A stretch of DNA of 43,772 nt. Origin: Plantimonas leprariae. Lineage in GTDB: Bacteria > Pseudomonadota > Alphaproteobacteria > Rhizobiales > Rhizobiaceae. The DNA lies in NCBI RefSeq assembly GCF_008802405.1, contig NZ_VZDO01000027.1:1-43772 (forward strand), given 5' to 3'. Positions 16,721 to 23,933 of this stretch are shown one piece after another. Position 1 is the first letter of the stretch. Each line of letters begins with the position of its first letter. The translations under genes were made by a program, and so were the position numbers. The notes under the pieces are model-generated. The model did no database searches. It worked only from the letters and a program-made list of their open reading frames with translations, and was not told the origin of the DNA.

Positions 16721-18031
16721 ATGCCGCAGCTTGCCCTCACCGATGCCTTCGTCCGCGGCGCGAAGTCCGTCACCGGGAAGCTGGTCGAATGGAACGACAC
16801 GAAGGAGCGCGGTCTGTCGCTGCGGGTGACGCCGGCCGGCGTGAAGTCGTGGACCTTCCGCTATCGGGACGCGACCGGCGACCGCAAGCGCATATCCCTC
16901 GGCCGACTGGACGACGTTCCTCTCTACGATGCCCGAGCCGCTGCGGCAGTCGAGCGGGCGAAGATCCATACCGGCATCGATCCGGCCACCGCGAAGCGGC
17001 AGGCGAAGACGAAGGCGGCTGCCGTGCTGCAGGCGCCGACGGTCGCGGAGATCGCCGAGCGCTACTTCCGCGAGGCGCCGCGTGGACGGCACAAGCCGAA
17101 CGGACGCGAGAAGCGCGGCGGGACGCTCGAGGTCGAGCGCTACTACTACGATCGTCTGATCGAACCGGAGTTCGGCAAGGATAGGATCGGCGAGTTGACC
17201 CGGTCACGCATCCAGTCGTTCGTCAACGACGTGGTCGACGAGCATGCGCCGACGACGGCCCGCCAGTGCCGCGTCGTGCTCCAGGCGATCTTCACCTTCG
17301 CCGTCTGGCAGGAGGACGTAGACAGAAACCCTTGTCAGTTCGTGGCCGTGCCGCGGCTTAAGGCACGGGAGCGCGTCCTGACCGACGACGAACTGCGGGC
17401 CGTCTGGATTGGATTCGCGGAGGCGTCGGACATCGAGAAGGTGCACGTCGGTCGTTCGGTCGCGCTCGCCGTGATGATCGCCGCGACGACCCTACAGCGC
17501 CGCGCCGAGGTGACCGGCATGCGCAAGATCGAGATCGACCTAGGCGCCCGGACCTGGACCATTCCCGGCGAGCGGACGAAGAACCACCTGACGCACGTGG
17601 TTCCTCTGTCGGATCTCGCCCTTCGCTTGATCAAGGAGGCGCTGCAACTGTCCGGCAACGGCCCCTGCGTGTTCCCTTCCCCTCGCGATCCGGAAAGGTC
17701 GATCCTCCCGACCGCGCTGTCCCACGCCTGGCGACGGCTCGTGCCGCACCTGAAGCTCCAGGCGGGCACTCCAACGATCCGGCCCCACGACCTGCGGCGG
17801 ACCGGCGGAACGCTCCTCACGAGCGAGCGGATCGGCATTCCGCGGTTCGTGCTGTCGAAGGTGCTGAACCACATTTCGGACGCCGGCGGCGGCGCGGCCG
17901 TCACCGCGATCTACGACCGCAACGCCTATCTGCCGGAAAAGCGTCGCGCCCTCGACGCCTGGGCGGCGCTGCTGACCGAGATCGTCGAGCTGCAGACCCG
18001 CGCGGCCAACGTCGTGAGGATCTCGGCATGA
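16721..18031 (+). CDS. Tyrosine site-specific recombinase (integrase with DUF4102-type N-terminus)
   Basis: A 436-residue integrase. The N-terminal DUF4102-type domain (ALTDAFVRGAK to SLGRLDDVPLYDARAAA, about 1-85) is followed by a SAM-like core-binding domain (about 105-205) and the catalytic domain. The catalytic residues are recognisable: Arg260 in LQRRAEV, His356-x-x-Arg359 in HDLRRTGGT, and probable Tyr398 in AIYDRNAY. The ATG at 16721 is preferred over a GTG at 16715 because GGAGG lies 5 bases before it. The gene is transcribed away from a tRNA-Arg 3' fragment, as expected for an integrase next to its att site. Its stop overlaps the next start (ATGA). Confidence 0.92.
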   Translation: MPQLALTDAFVRGAKSVTGKLVEWNDTKERGLSLRVTPAGVKSWTFRYRDATGDRKRISLGRLDDVPLYDARAAAAVERAKIHTGIDPATAKRQAKTKAAAVLQAPTVAEIAERYFREAPRGRHKPNGREKRGGTLEVERYYYDRLIEPEFGKDRIGELTRSRIQSFVNDVVDEHAPTTARQCRVVLQAIFTFAVWQEDVDRNPCQFVAVPRLKARERVLTDDELRAVWIGFAEASDIEKVHVGRSVALAVMIAATTLQRRAEVTGMRKIEIDLGARTWTIPGERTKNHLTHVVPLSDLALRLIKEALQLSGNGPCVFPSPRDPERSILPTALSHAWRRLVPHLKLQAGTPTIRPHDLRRTGGTLLTSERIGIPRFVLSKVLNHISDAGGGAAVTAIYDRNAYLPEKRRALDAWAALLTEIVELQTRAANVVRISA

Positions 18032-18465
18032 GCCGTGGCGATCTTCGCGGCGTCTTCGTCCGCATGGCGCTCGGCGAACGGCGGCTGGACGATGCCGCCC
18101 GCATGATCGCCGAAGCGCTCCGTTCATCGGAACCCTTGGCCGACGATCTCCGGGCGTTGATCGCCGACATGGTCGACCCCGACGGCAAGGGCGATGTGCG
18201 CCTGAAGCTGGGAAAACGCGGGCGCGGGCGCTTCGCGAAGCCCGCGTGGATCGAGATCGCGCAGGCGGTCGAAGCCGCGGAGGAGGACATGCCGACGGAA
18301 GCCGCCGTCGCCAGCGTCCGCGATCGTTTCAAGCGCGGTAGCAGACCGCTGGCCCGCTCGACGGTGTTCGCCGCGATGTCGCGATACAAGGAGGGGCGCG
18401 CGGCCGGAAGAAGCGTCGAGGAGGAGGAACGGGACGACTTCCTTTCCATTGAATGGGATGACTAG
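18028..18465 (+). CDS. Unknown 145-residue element protein
   Basis: I do not recognise a domain. The protein is charged, with a basic middle (KLGKRGRGRFAKPAW), a helical region (IEIAQAVEAAEEDMPTEAAVASVRDRF) and an acidic end (VEEEERDDFLSIEWDD). The central part, with STVFAAMSRYKEG, could be a short DNA-binding helix. It overlaps the integrase stop by 4 bases (ATGA) and is probably translated together with it. Such a gene beside an integrase could assist recombination or replication, but nothing in the sequence shows this. An A/T-rich imperfect hairpin follows at about 18472-18493. Confidence 0.6.
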   Translation: MSRGDLRGVFVRMALGERRLDDAARMIAEALRSSEPLADDLRALIADMVDPDGKGDVRLKLGKRGRGRFAKPAWIEIAQAVEAAEEDMPTEAAVASVRDRFKRGSRPLARSTVFAAMSRYKEGRAAGRSVEEEERDDFLSIEWDD

Positions 18466-18529
18466 GTCCGAAAAATTACTCCAATTTTCGCGACCGCTTT
18501 CCGTTTCATTCTTGCCGAAACGAGGATTA

Positions 18530-18583
18530 ATGAGGGTGTCACGCCTGAAACGGGATGTGACATCCGATGCCTGCCGCCATTGA
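18530..18583 (+). other. Possible 17-codon leader ORF overlapping the alpA start
   Basis: ATG 18530 has GAGG 4 bases upstream, and the ORF encodes MRVSRLKRDVTSDACRH before TGA at 18581-18583. It spans the alpA start codon at 18567 in another frame. Since alpA itself has no Shine-Dalgarno sequence, this ORF could bring ribosomes to it. No other support. Confidence 0.3.
18553..18565. promoter_or_regulatory. Palindrome abutting the alpA start codon
   Basis: GGATGT-G-ACATCC is a perfect 6-1-6 palindrome that ends one base before the alpA ATG at 18567. Its place suits an autoregulatory operator or a translational control site. It occupies the position where a ribosome binding site would be. Confidence 0.45.
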
Positions 18584-18776
18584 AGGAAGCCCGCCGACCG
18601 CGCTTCCACCGCTCCTGACCACCTCCGACATCGTCCGGCTGATCGGCATCTCGCGCGTCACGATCTGGCGCCTCGAGAAGGGCGGGACGTTTCCAAAGCC
18701 CATCGTCATCGGCAAGTCGAAGCGCTGGCAGCGTGCCGACGTCGCGGCCTTCCTCGACGCGCACAAGTCGGTCTGA
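18567..18776 (+). CDS. alpA: AlpA-family helix-turn-helix regulator / excisionase-like
   Basis: A 69-residue protein with a MerR/Xis-type winged helix: LLTTSDIVRLIGISRVTIWRLEKGG is the HTH (about residues 17-41), FPKPIVIGKSKRWQRADV the wing, and a final helix follows. AlpA proteins of integrated elements activate integrase expression or act as directionality factors for excision. It lies a few hundred bases downstream of the integrase gene. No Shine-Dalgarno sequence precedes the ATG; the bases there form a 13-base palindrome. The family call is firm; whether it works as excisionase or as transcription activator is open. Confidence 0.85.
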   Translation: MPAAIEGSPPTALPPLLTTSDIVRLIGISRVTIWRLEKGGTFPKPIVIGKSKRWQRADVAAFLDAHKSV

Positions 18777-18938
18777 CGTCGATGGCGCCAGTATCGAAAG
18801 GGGACGCCCCGTTTCCGGAACGTCCCTCGCTCGCCGCACTACGCCACGGGCTTCCGGCCGCACACAGGGTCGCGCGACCGCGAAAGACAATCGCTCGCGC
18901 TCCGGCAGCGGGCGGCCGCAGCGATCGAGGAGGCGGCG

Positions 18939-19157
18939 ATGCTCCTTCCTGAAAACGAAACCGCCATCCGATCGGCGAAATCGGATGGCGGGGATGCTGA
19001 AACCATATGCGGCGGCTTCGAAGGCAAGACATACGGCGGCGCGTTCGTCGGATCAATCCCTTCGGCCGAGCACGCCGGTCGCATCGCAATGGTCGTCCGT
19101 CGCGACTGCTGGCCGTTCGCTGGCACCATATTGGAATGCGCGAGGGGCGCCGCATGA
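18939..19157 (+). CDS. Small unknown protein at the head of the replication operon
   Basis: 72 residues with no recognised domain. GAGGAGGCGGCG directly precedes the ATG, one of the better ribosome sites in the element. The stop overlaps the next ATG (ATGA), making it the first gene of a run of overlapping genes that leads to the primase-helicase. Composition is mixed, with a C-terminal CWPFAGTILECARG. Third-position G/C bias is weaker than in chromosomal neighbours, as is usual for this element. Function unknown; I place it with the replication module by position only. Confidence 0.55.
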   Translation: MLLPENETAIRSAKSDGGDAETICGGFEGKTYGGAFVGSIPSAEHAGRIAMVVRRDCWPFAGTILECARGAA

Positions 19158-19375
19158 GCGCCAATATCCTCATGTTGCCGGAACCTCGCTGGACGGCTCG
19201 CCCGCGAAACGGCGTCTTCCGCGTCTTCCAGTACCGGTCCGGGCTGTGGGCGTTCGAGGACGAATCGAAACGCGTCCTTCGCGACGGACTGACGCGTAGC
19301 CAAGCTGTCAACCTCGCGCTGGTAGCTGCGGAGGAACTCGGCTTCGACCTCTTCATAGAAGGGGACGCGGTATGA
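19154..19375 (+). CDS. Small unknown protein in the primase-helicase operon
   Basis: 73 residues, starting MSANILMLPEPRW. It ends with a helix (SQAVNLALVAAEELGFDLFIEG), and the middle VFRVFQYRSGLWAFEDESKRVLRDGLTRSQAV reads like a short DUF2188-like strand-strand-helix fold. A start further upstream in this frame (19007) would overlap the previous gene entirely, so the ATGA-overlapping start is chosen. Its stop overlaps the primase-helicase start (ATGA), which implies translational coupling. Role unknown. Confidence 0.6.
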   Translation: MSANILMLPEPRWTARPRNGVFRVFQYRSGLWAFEDESKRVLRDGLTRSQAVNLALVAAEELGFDLFIEGDAV

Positions 19376-21603
19376 ACGCCCACGCCGCGCCGATCGCGCC
19401 AGACGAAGCGACCATTCGGAAGTTCTTCGAAATCCTCCACGAGCATGCCGCGATCGCCCTCTCGGAAGTAGCGGACCCGGGCGTCCTGCAGCTCTCCCGC
19501 GTATGGCCGGACGAAAGGAGCAGGCTGACCGTCGTGGGCCGCTTTCCGATCGGCACGGTCGACGCGATGACGGAAGCCGCCATGATAGAGGCGTCCACGG
19601 GCCACAACGTCTACGTCGAGGGAAGGACGGTCCGGACCGGGCTCCTTGGGAACGAGCGAGGAACCTTCGAGGACACGCGTGGCGTCTTCGCGCTCGTCTC
19701 CGACGCAGATGCGGACAAGGGCAAGGACGCGGAGCTCGGCGACGTCGAACCGTCGATGTCCGTCGAGACTTCGCCCGGCAACTGGCACCACTGGTTCTTC
19801 CTGGAACGGGCGATAGCCGTCGGCGACGCCCGAGCGATCGGCGCGGACATGCGCTTGGCCATCGGCGGCGATGCCGACACCGGCAACCCGACGCAGCCCT
19901 ATCGAGTCGCCGGCACGCCGAACTTTCCCGCGCCGGGAAAGCTGGGACGCGGTCGGGTGCCGACGCCGACCGGCAACATCGTCGAGGGCCGAAGCTGGAA
20001 CTTCGAAGAACTTCGGACGACCTTCGCACAGGCTCGGCGGGCGCCGCTCCCGGCTTCAGACGCTTCGCCGGTTCGCGATCGGCTCGACCGAGACGCCGAG
20101 GAGCTCCTCGCATCGGTTTCCGCCAAGCGTCGGGACGACCTGGCTGCCACGGACGCACCGGATCGAAGCGCGCACTTCCACAAGGTGACGGGATGGCTGA
20201 AGGGCGACGGCTTCACCGAAGCGGAAGCGCTCGCGCTCTGGGAAGCGTTCCCGACCGGCGCCGGCGTTTCGAAGTACGGCTTGCGCCTCGAGCGAGAGAT
20301 CGGTCGCGTCTGGGCGAAGGCGCAGGACGAACCCTACGACGCGGCGGAAGCCACGGCGTTCGCCGAGCGGCTTCGCACGTCCGCGGGACTGGCGTCGGTT
20401 CCGCGGACGGCATCGCGCGGCACGCTGATCGACTTCGGCGAGGACCGCCCCTACGTCCACGAGCCCGAGCTGATCCGGGACACGCTGCCGCGAACCGGCT
20501 TCGCCTTCGTCGGCGGGCAGTCCGGTGCCGGCAAGTCCTTCCTCGTCAACAAGCTCGCCTCGTGCTTCACGACCGGCGAGCCGTTCGCCGGACGGAAGAT
20601 CGAGCGGACCGGCGGCGTCCTGATCCTGGCTTCCGAAGGACAGGGAACCCTTGCCGGGCGCATGAAGGCGACGCGCCTGCAACTTCCAGATCCGACGGTA
20701 CGGCTTCCGATCGCGGCCATCGGCGACTTCGGTTCGATCGCGGCGACGGCGGACTACGTCGCGCTGCATTTCCGGCTTCGCGACGTAGTCCGTTGGATGG
20801 AAGAGGAGCACGGCGTGCCGCTGGTGGCCTTCTTCCTCGACACCGTCAGCGCCTTCAACATGATCGCCGAGGACAAGGAGAACGACCCGGCGTCGTGGAA
20901 CCTTCTCATGGGAAATCTGAAGGCGATCTCCGCGGACGTCGGCGCGCTCGCGATCGGCGTCCACCACTACGGCAAGAACGCATCGGCCGGCCTTCGCGGT
21001 TCGAGCGGCGCATGGGCGAATGCCGACGCCGTCCTGTCCGTCACCGGCGAGCGGGACCTCAAGACGGGCGAGGTCTTCGATCGGGCCATCGCGCTCGCCA
21101 AGAACCGGAACGGTCCCGAAGGTCCGATCGGCGCCGTCGAACTCCGACCCGTCGCCATAGGCCACAGGGAAGACGGCACGGAAGTACGCTCGCTCGTCTT
21201 CGAGATCGATACGGGGGTCAGAACCGTCAACGCCAGGACGATGAAGAGGCCGTCGAAGGCGCAATCGGCCTTCATGGATGCGTTCCGTTCCGCGCTTTCC
21301 GACCATTCCCGCGACGAACGCGTCCACGGCACGGCGGATGGCGCCAGGATCAAAGCCGTCGACGTCGTTCAGGTCCGTCGCGAGTTCGCTCTCCGCTACG
21401 TCGTCGCGCAGGACGACGACAGGAAGCGCGCCGACACCCTCCGCAAGCAGTTCGAGAATGGGCTGAAGAAGGCGGAGGAAGCGGGCGTCGTCTGTTCAGG
21501 AGCGTGGGCCGGGGCGGAATGGATCTGGTCGCTCGAGATCGACGTCGCTGCCTTGAAAGCCAGCCAGAAGGCCAAGGACGAACGACGGAAAGGAACGGAA
21601 TGA
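19372..21603 (+). CDS. Primase-helicase of an integrative element (RepB-like primase domain plus RepA-like AAA ATPase)
   Basis: A 743-residue two-domain replication protein. The N-terminal region (about 60-230) resembles RepB/archaeo-eukaryotic primase-polymerase domains: VFALVSDADADKGKD supplies candidate metal ligands, with SPGNWHHWFFLE and YRVAGTPNFPAPGK. A short helical domain (about 240-330) resembles PriCT-type linkers. The C-terminal RecA-like ATPase has Walker A at 381-389 (GGQSGAGKS, Lys388), Walker B ending at Asp490 (LVAFFLDTVS) and VHHYGKNASAGLRGSSG as a RepA-like sensor loop. It probably primes and unwinds the element's DNA during its own replication. Overlapping ATGA joins on both sides place it in one operon. 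Confidence 0.85.
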   Translation: MNAHAAPIAPDEATIRKFFEILHEHAAIALSEVADPGVLQLSRVWPDERSRLTVVGRFPIGTVDAMTEAAMIEASTGHNVYVEGRTVRTGLLGNERGTFEDTRGVFALVSDADADKGKDAELGDVEPSMSVETSPGNWHHWFFLERAIAVGDARAIGADMRLAIGGDADTGNPTQPYRVAGTPNFPAPGKLGRGRVPTPTGNIVEGRSWNFEELRTTFAQARRAPLPASDASPVRDRLDRDAEELLASVSAKRRDDLAATDAPDRSAHFHKVTGWLKGDGFTEAEALALWEAFPTGAGVSKYGLRLEREIGRVWAKAQDEPYDAAEATAFAERLRTSAGLASVPRTASRGTLIDFGEDRPYVHEPELIRDTLPRTGFAFVGGQSGAGKSFLVNKLASCFTTGEPFAGRKIERTGGVLILASEGQGTLAGRMKATRLQLPDPTVRLPIAAIGDFGSIAATADYVALHFRLRDVVRWMEEEHGVPLVAFFLDTVSAFNMIAEDKENDPASWNLLMGNLKAISADVGALAIGVHHYGKNASAGLRGSSGAWANADAVLSVTGERDLKTGEVFDRAIALAKNRNGPEGPIGAVELRPVAIGHREDGTEVRSLVFEIDTGVRTVNARTMKRPSKAQSAFMDAFRSALSDHSRDERVHGTADGARIKAVDVVQVRREFALRYVVAQDDDRKRADTLRKQFENGLKKAEEAGVVCSGAWAGAEWIWSLEIDVAALKASQKAKDERRKGTE

Positions 21604-21818
21604 TGCGGAATATTCCGGAATATTCCGAGAGCCAGAACCCCGTCCGCCCGCTCGGAACGGCAGCGCAGCGGGCGGCCGCGCTCGAGGCGCGCCGTCCCCG
21701 TTCCGAGGCAGGATGGAGGCCGGTTTTCCGAGCCGATTTTGCGGAATGGAATGGAATGAACCCCTATAGGCATTCCGTTCCGCATTCCGCACGTTTTCGA
21801 CAGGGGGTCGCGGCATGA
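21600..21818 (+). CDS. Possible small protein translated across a repeat cluster
   Basis: A 72-residue frame starting at ATGATG, which overlaps the primase-helicase stop, and ending with an ATGA overlap to the XRE gene. The coupling argues for translation. However, much of it is built from GGAAT/ATTCC repeats (MRNIPEYSESQNP at the start; FAEWNGMNPYRHSVPHSARF at the end), and there is no known domain. The DNA may therefore be a cis-acting site that happens to stay open. Treat the protein as tentative. Confidence 0.4.
   Translation: MMRNIPEYSESQNPVRPLGTAAQRAAALEARRPRSEAGWRPVFRADFAEWNGMNPYRHSVPHSARFRQGVAA
21607..21790. repeat. GGAAT/ATTCC repeat cluster, iteron- or operator-like
   Basis: Two tandem copies of the perfect palindrome GGAATATTCC stand at 21607-21616 and 21617-21626. 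Further on, 21741-21758 has three GGAAT units in a row, and 21771-21790 carries the inverted counterparts, forming an imperfect stem with the outer arms GCGGAATG and CATTCCGC. The cluster lies between the primase-helicase gene and an XRE-type regulator. That is a plausible place for a replication origin or operator array. The repeats are seen; the role is inferred. Confidence 0.55.
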
Positions 21819-22105
21819 GGATCGACGACGGTCGGCAGGTGAAGGCGGCCCGCGCCATCCTCGGAATGACGGTCCAGGCGCTCGCCGACGCGGCCGGCCT
21901 GCACAAGAACAGCGTCCTCGTCGTCGAGGCGAAGAAGCGCATCCGCCGGCACCGGTTCGACACGAACTCGGGCGTGGCTCGGATCGAACGAGTAGTACAG
22001 GAACGCGGCGTCTCCTGCGACATGGTCGACGGCCAGCCGACCGTCCGGTTCGCCACCACGCCCGTGCCGCCGAAGTACCGACGCCGTGCGCCGCGGAGCG
22101 AATGA
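21815..22105 (+). CDS. XRE-family helix-turn-helix regulator
   Basis: A 96-residue Cro/C1-type protein. The HTH spans about residues 7-60: QVKAARAILGMTVQALADAAGLHKNSVLVVEAK follows the XRE pattern with the recognition helix around GLHKNSVLVVE. The C-terminal tail is basic and proline-rich (PPKYRRRAPRSE). It starts by an ATGA overlap with the preceding frame and is the nearest regulator to the GGAAT repeat cluster, which may be its operator. It is a candidate repressor of the element's replication or transfer genes. Confidence 0.78.
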   Translation: MRIDDGRQVKAARAILGMTVQALADAAGLHKNSVLVVEAKKRIRRHRFDTNSGVARIERVVQERGVSCDMVDGQPTVRFATTPVPPKYRRRAPRSE

Positions 22106-22350
22106 TGGACCGCCGGTCGATTTTTCCGTGGTCACAACGCGTGGCCGCAGATCAGGAAAAGGTCCGAGACGAGAAAGGCAGATCGCATCGCCAACATGCT
22201 CGCTCGTGCCGGAAGACCGCAACGATCAGAGAAGCGGACACCATCGTCCGCAGTGCGCGTTTGAAAAACAATCAAGGAATTCAAGAAGGCTCGGCATGGC
22301 GGGGCATGGACCGCCGACGTTCCGTTCCTCACCGGCAGCTTGGAACGTGA
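22102..22350 (+). CDS. Doubtful 82-residue basic ORF
   Basis: The start (ATGATG) overlaps the XRE stop, like the other junctions in this operon. The product is basic (DEKGRSHRQHARSCRKTATIREADTIVRSARLK), with weak third-position G/C bias and no domain. It overlaps the next HTH gene by 55 bases if that gene starts at 22296. It may be only an open stretch. Confidence 0.25.
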   Translation: MMDRRSIFPWSQRVAADQEKVRDEKGRSHRQHARSCRKTATIREADTIVRSARLKNNQGIQEGSAWRGMDRRRSVPHRQLGT

Positions 22351-22625
22351 ATCGGCAGCCGTTCCTGATGACCGAAGCCGAGGCTGTGTCGCTGAAGGAG
22401 GCCGCTCGCCGCGTCCGACTGTCCGTCGACACGATCCGGCGCTTGAACGCCAAGCACGGCATCGGTCGCCAGATGGGGCCGCGCTCGCCGATCGAGGTCT
22501 CAATGCCAGCCGTCGTTATGCTGCGGCATGGTGATTTGGAGGCGCTGGAGTTGCTACGCCTTGGCCGACGTCAAGAACCTGCTGTGCGTCGGTATCTGGA
22601 ACTGGCCGGATCGGTCCAGGGCTAA
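22296..22625 (+). CDS. Small helix-turn-helix protein (MerR/excisionase-like)
   Basis: A 109-residue frame with an HTH in its C-terminal two thirds: AVSLKEAARRVRLSVDTIRRLNAKHGIGRQ resembles the HTH_17/MerR-like DNA-binding helices of excisionase-type proteins. The last part (LEALELLRLGRRQEPAVRRYLELAGS) is helical. ATG 22296 has GAAGG 6 bases before it; ATG 22368 lies closer to the HTH but has no ribosome site. It is the last gene of the replication/regulation run. The role is probably regulatory. Confidence 0.6.
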   Translation: MAGHGPPTFRSSPAAWNVNRQPFLMTEAEAVSLKEAARRVRLSVDTIRRLNAKHGIGRQMGPRSPIEVSMPAVVMLRHGDLEALELLRLGRRQEPAVRRYLELAGSVQG

Positions 22626-22916
22626 ACGTCCGAACGGGGCGGAGAGAGCTGTCGGTCCGTCATCTCGCCCGACGACTTGCAAGCGGGGAGGGAAAGACTT
22701 TCGTCAGCTGGCCATCTTTTGCCAGCCATCCTCTCAATTGAGAATTCAAATAAGCTGGCTTCGAATCTTTCGCTCGCCGGACGATTTTAGGGGCTGTAAA
22801 TTGAAGTCAGTGCTCTTCTGAGCAGATGCCTGATGGTATCACGGTTCGTCGGGTGGCATGGTCAATATTGACTTGGCGATGCTGCGCTATCCTCTTGTAT
22901 TCGGCGATAAACCGAC
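22626..22916. other. A/T-richer intergenic stretch before the glycan operon
   Basis: 290 bases with no credible gene. It contains GCTGGC/GCCAGC arms around CATCTTTT (22710-22729), the palindrome CTCAATTGAG and GCTC-TTCT-GAGC near 22811. It is richer in A/T than both sides and should hold the promoter for the glycan operon. I see no tRNA sequence or copy of the left att site here. Confidence 0.5.
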
Positions 22917-23933
22917 GTGTCGATATCTGGCGAAGATCTAACCTTTGTTATCCAGGGACCGGTTCACCACGACAGCTCCTGTGCGACAATCGATACGGCC
23001 GCTTCCATCAAGCGCCATTTCCCAGACGGCCGCATAGTCCTCAGCACCTGGAAGGGCGAGGAGACGTCCGGTCTCGATGTCGATGAGATTGTCCTCAACG
23101 ACGATCCGGGACCGGTCGTGTCGGTGCTCGACGGCCTCGAAATCGTCAACAACATCAACCGGCAGATCGTTTCGACCGCCGCCGGCCTGGCGCGGGCCGA
23201 GACGCCCTATGCCGCCAAGGTCCGCTCCGATGCCCTCCTGACCGGAACAGGTTTCCGGTCGCTGTTTGAGGCGTTCCCGCTGCGAGGCCAGGAAGGTCTC
23301 GTCTTCGAACGGCGTGTGGTCGTGTCGAAGGAATTCACGCGCAGCGTCCGCTCCTTCGTGCCGATGGCCTACCATCCCGGCGACCTGTTCCAGTTCGGCC
23401 TCTCTGAGGACCTTCGCAGCTATTGGGACCTTCCGACGCTGCAGGGCGAGGCGCTCGCGGCCTTCCTGCTCGATGAACCGCCGGCGGTCTGGTACCGCAT
23501 GTTCGACAGGTTCCGGCACACGACCGAGCAGCACCTCTTCCTGTCGATGCTCCGGCGCTCGGGCATCGAGGTCGAGCACGCGAACTACGCGACAATCGGT
23601 CCGAATACGCCGCTCCTCTCGGAAAGGCTGCTTTTCGAGAACTTCATCCCTGCCGAGGCGCATGTATTGGGCGTCAGGCACCCGAAGTTCGAAGGGAGGG
23701 CACAGCGCTCCCTCGCGGACGACTGCCTCGGCATCCGCGAGTTCGCGAGCTGGTACGTCTCGAACGCGGTCGGGTTGCCGAGCGACGAGGTCCTCGGCGG
23801 CACGGCCCCGGCATTGTCCGCGACGCTGAAGACGGAGCGCGTCGCCCGCGAGGCGCTGAAGCGCAGTTCGCTCATGCGCTCGCTCTACGCGGGGCGTTTC
23901 CTCGAACGCGGTGCGAGGAACCGGACGCCATGA
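22917..23933 (+). CDS. WavE-family glycosyltransferase, first copy
   Basis: A 338-residue protein of the WavE lipopolysaccharide-synthesis family. It shows the typical opening DLTFVIQGPV, an LSTWKGEE segment, the acidic VLNDDPGP and VNNINRQIVSTAAGLARAETPYAAKVRSDALL, the core signature with the Arg-x-Asp pair. FVPMAYHPGDLFQFGLSEDLRSYW and TEQHLFLSML follow. The start is GTG because an in-frame stop lies 9 bases upstream; no clear ribosome site is visible. It begins a six-gene plus-strand operon and overlaps the kinase-like gene by ATGA. It presumably acts in the cytoplasm on a lipid-linked glycan; donor and acceptor are unknown. Confidence 0.82.
   Translation: MSISGEDLTFVIQGPVHHDSSCATIDTAASIKRHFPDGRIVLSTWKGEETSGLDVDEIVLNDDPGPVVSVLDGLEIVNNINRQIVSTAAGLARAETPYAAKVRSDALLTGTGFRSLFEAFPLRGQEGLVFERRVVVSKEFTRSVRSFVPMAYHPGDLFQFGLSEDLRSYWDLPTLQGEALAAFLLDEPPAVWYRMFDRFRHTTEQHLFLSMLRRSGIEVEHANYATIGPNTPLLSERLLFENFIPAEAHVLGVRHPKFEGRAQRSLADDCLGIREFASWYVSNAVGLPSDEVLGGTAPALSATLKTERVAREALKRSSLMRSLYAGRFLERGARNRTP

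Noticed and set aside
22629-22916. Right attachment site of the integrative element in the gap before the glycan operon
   Set aside because: No copy of the tRNA-Arg sequence or of the att region is present there, so the A/T-rich gap alone is not evidence of an element end.
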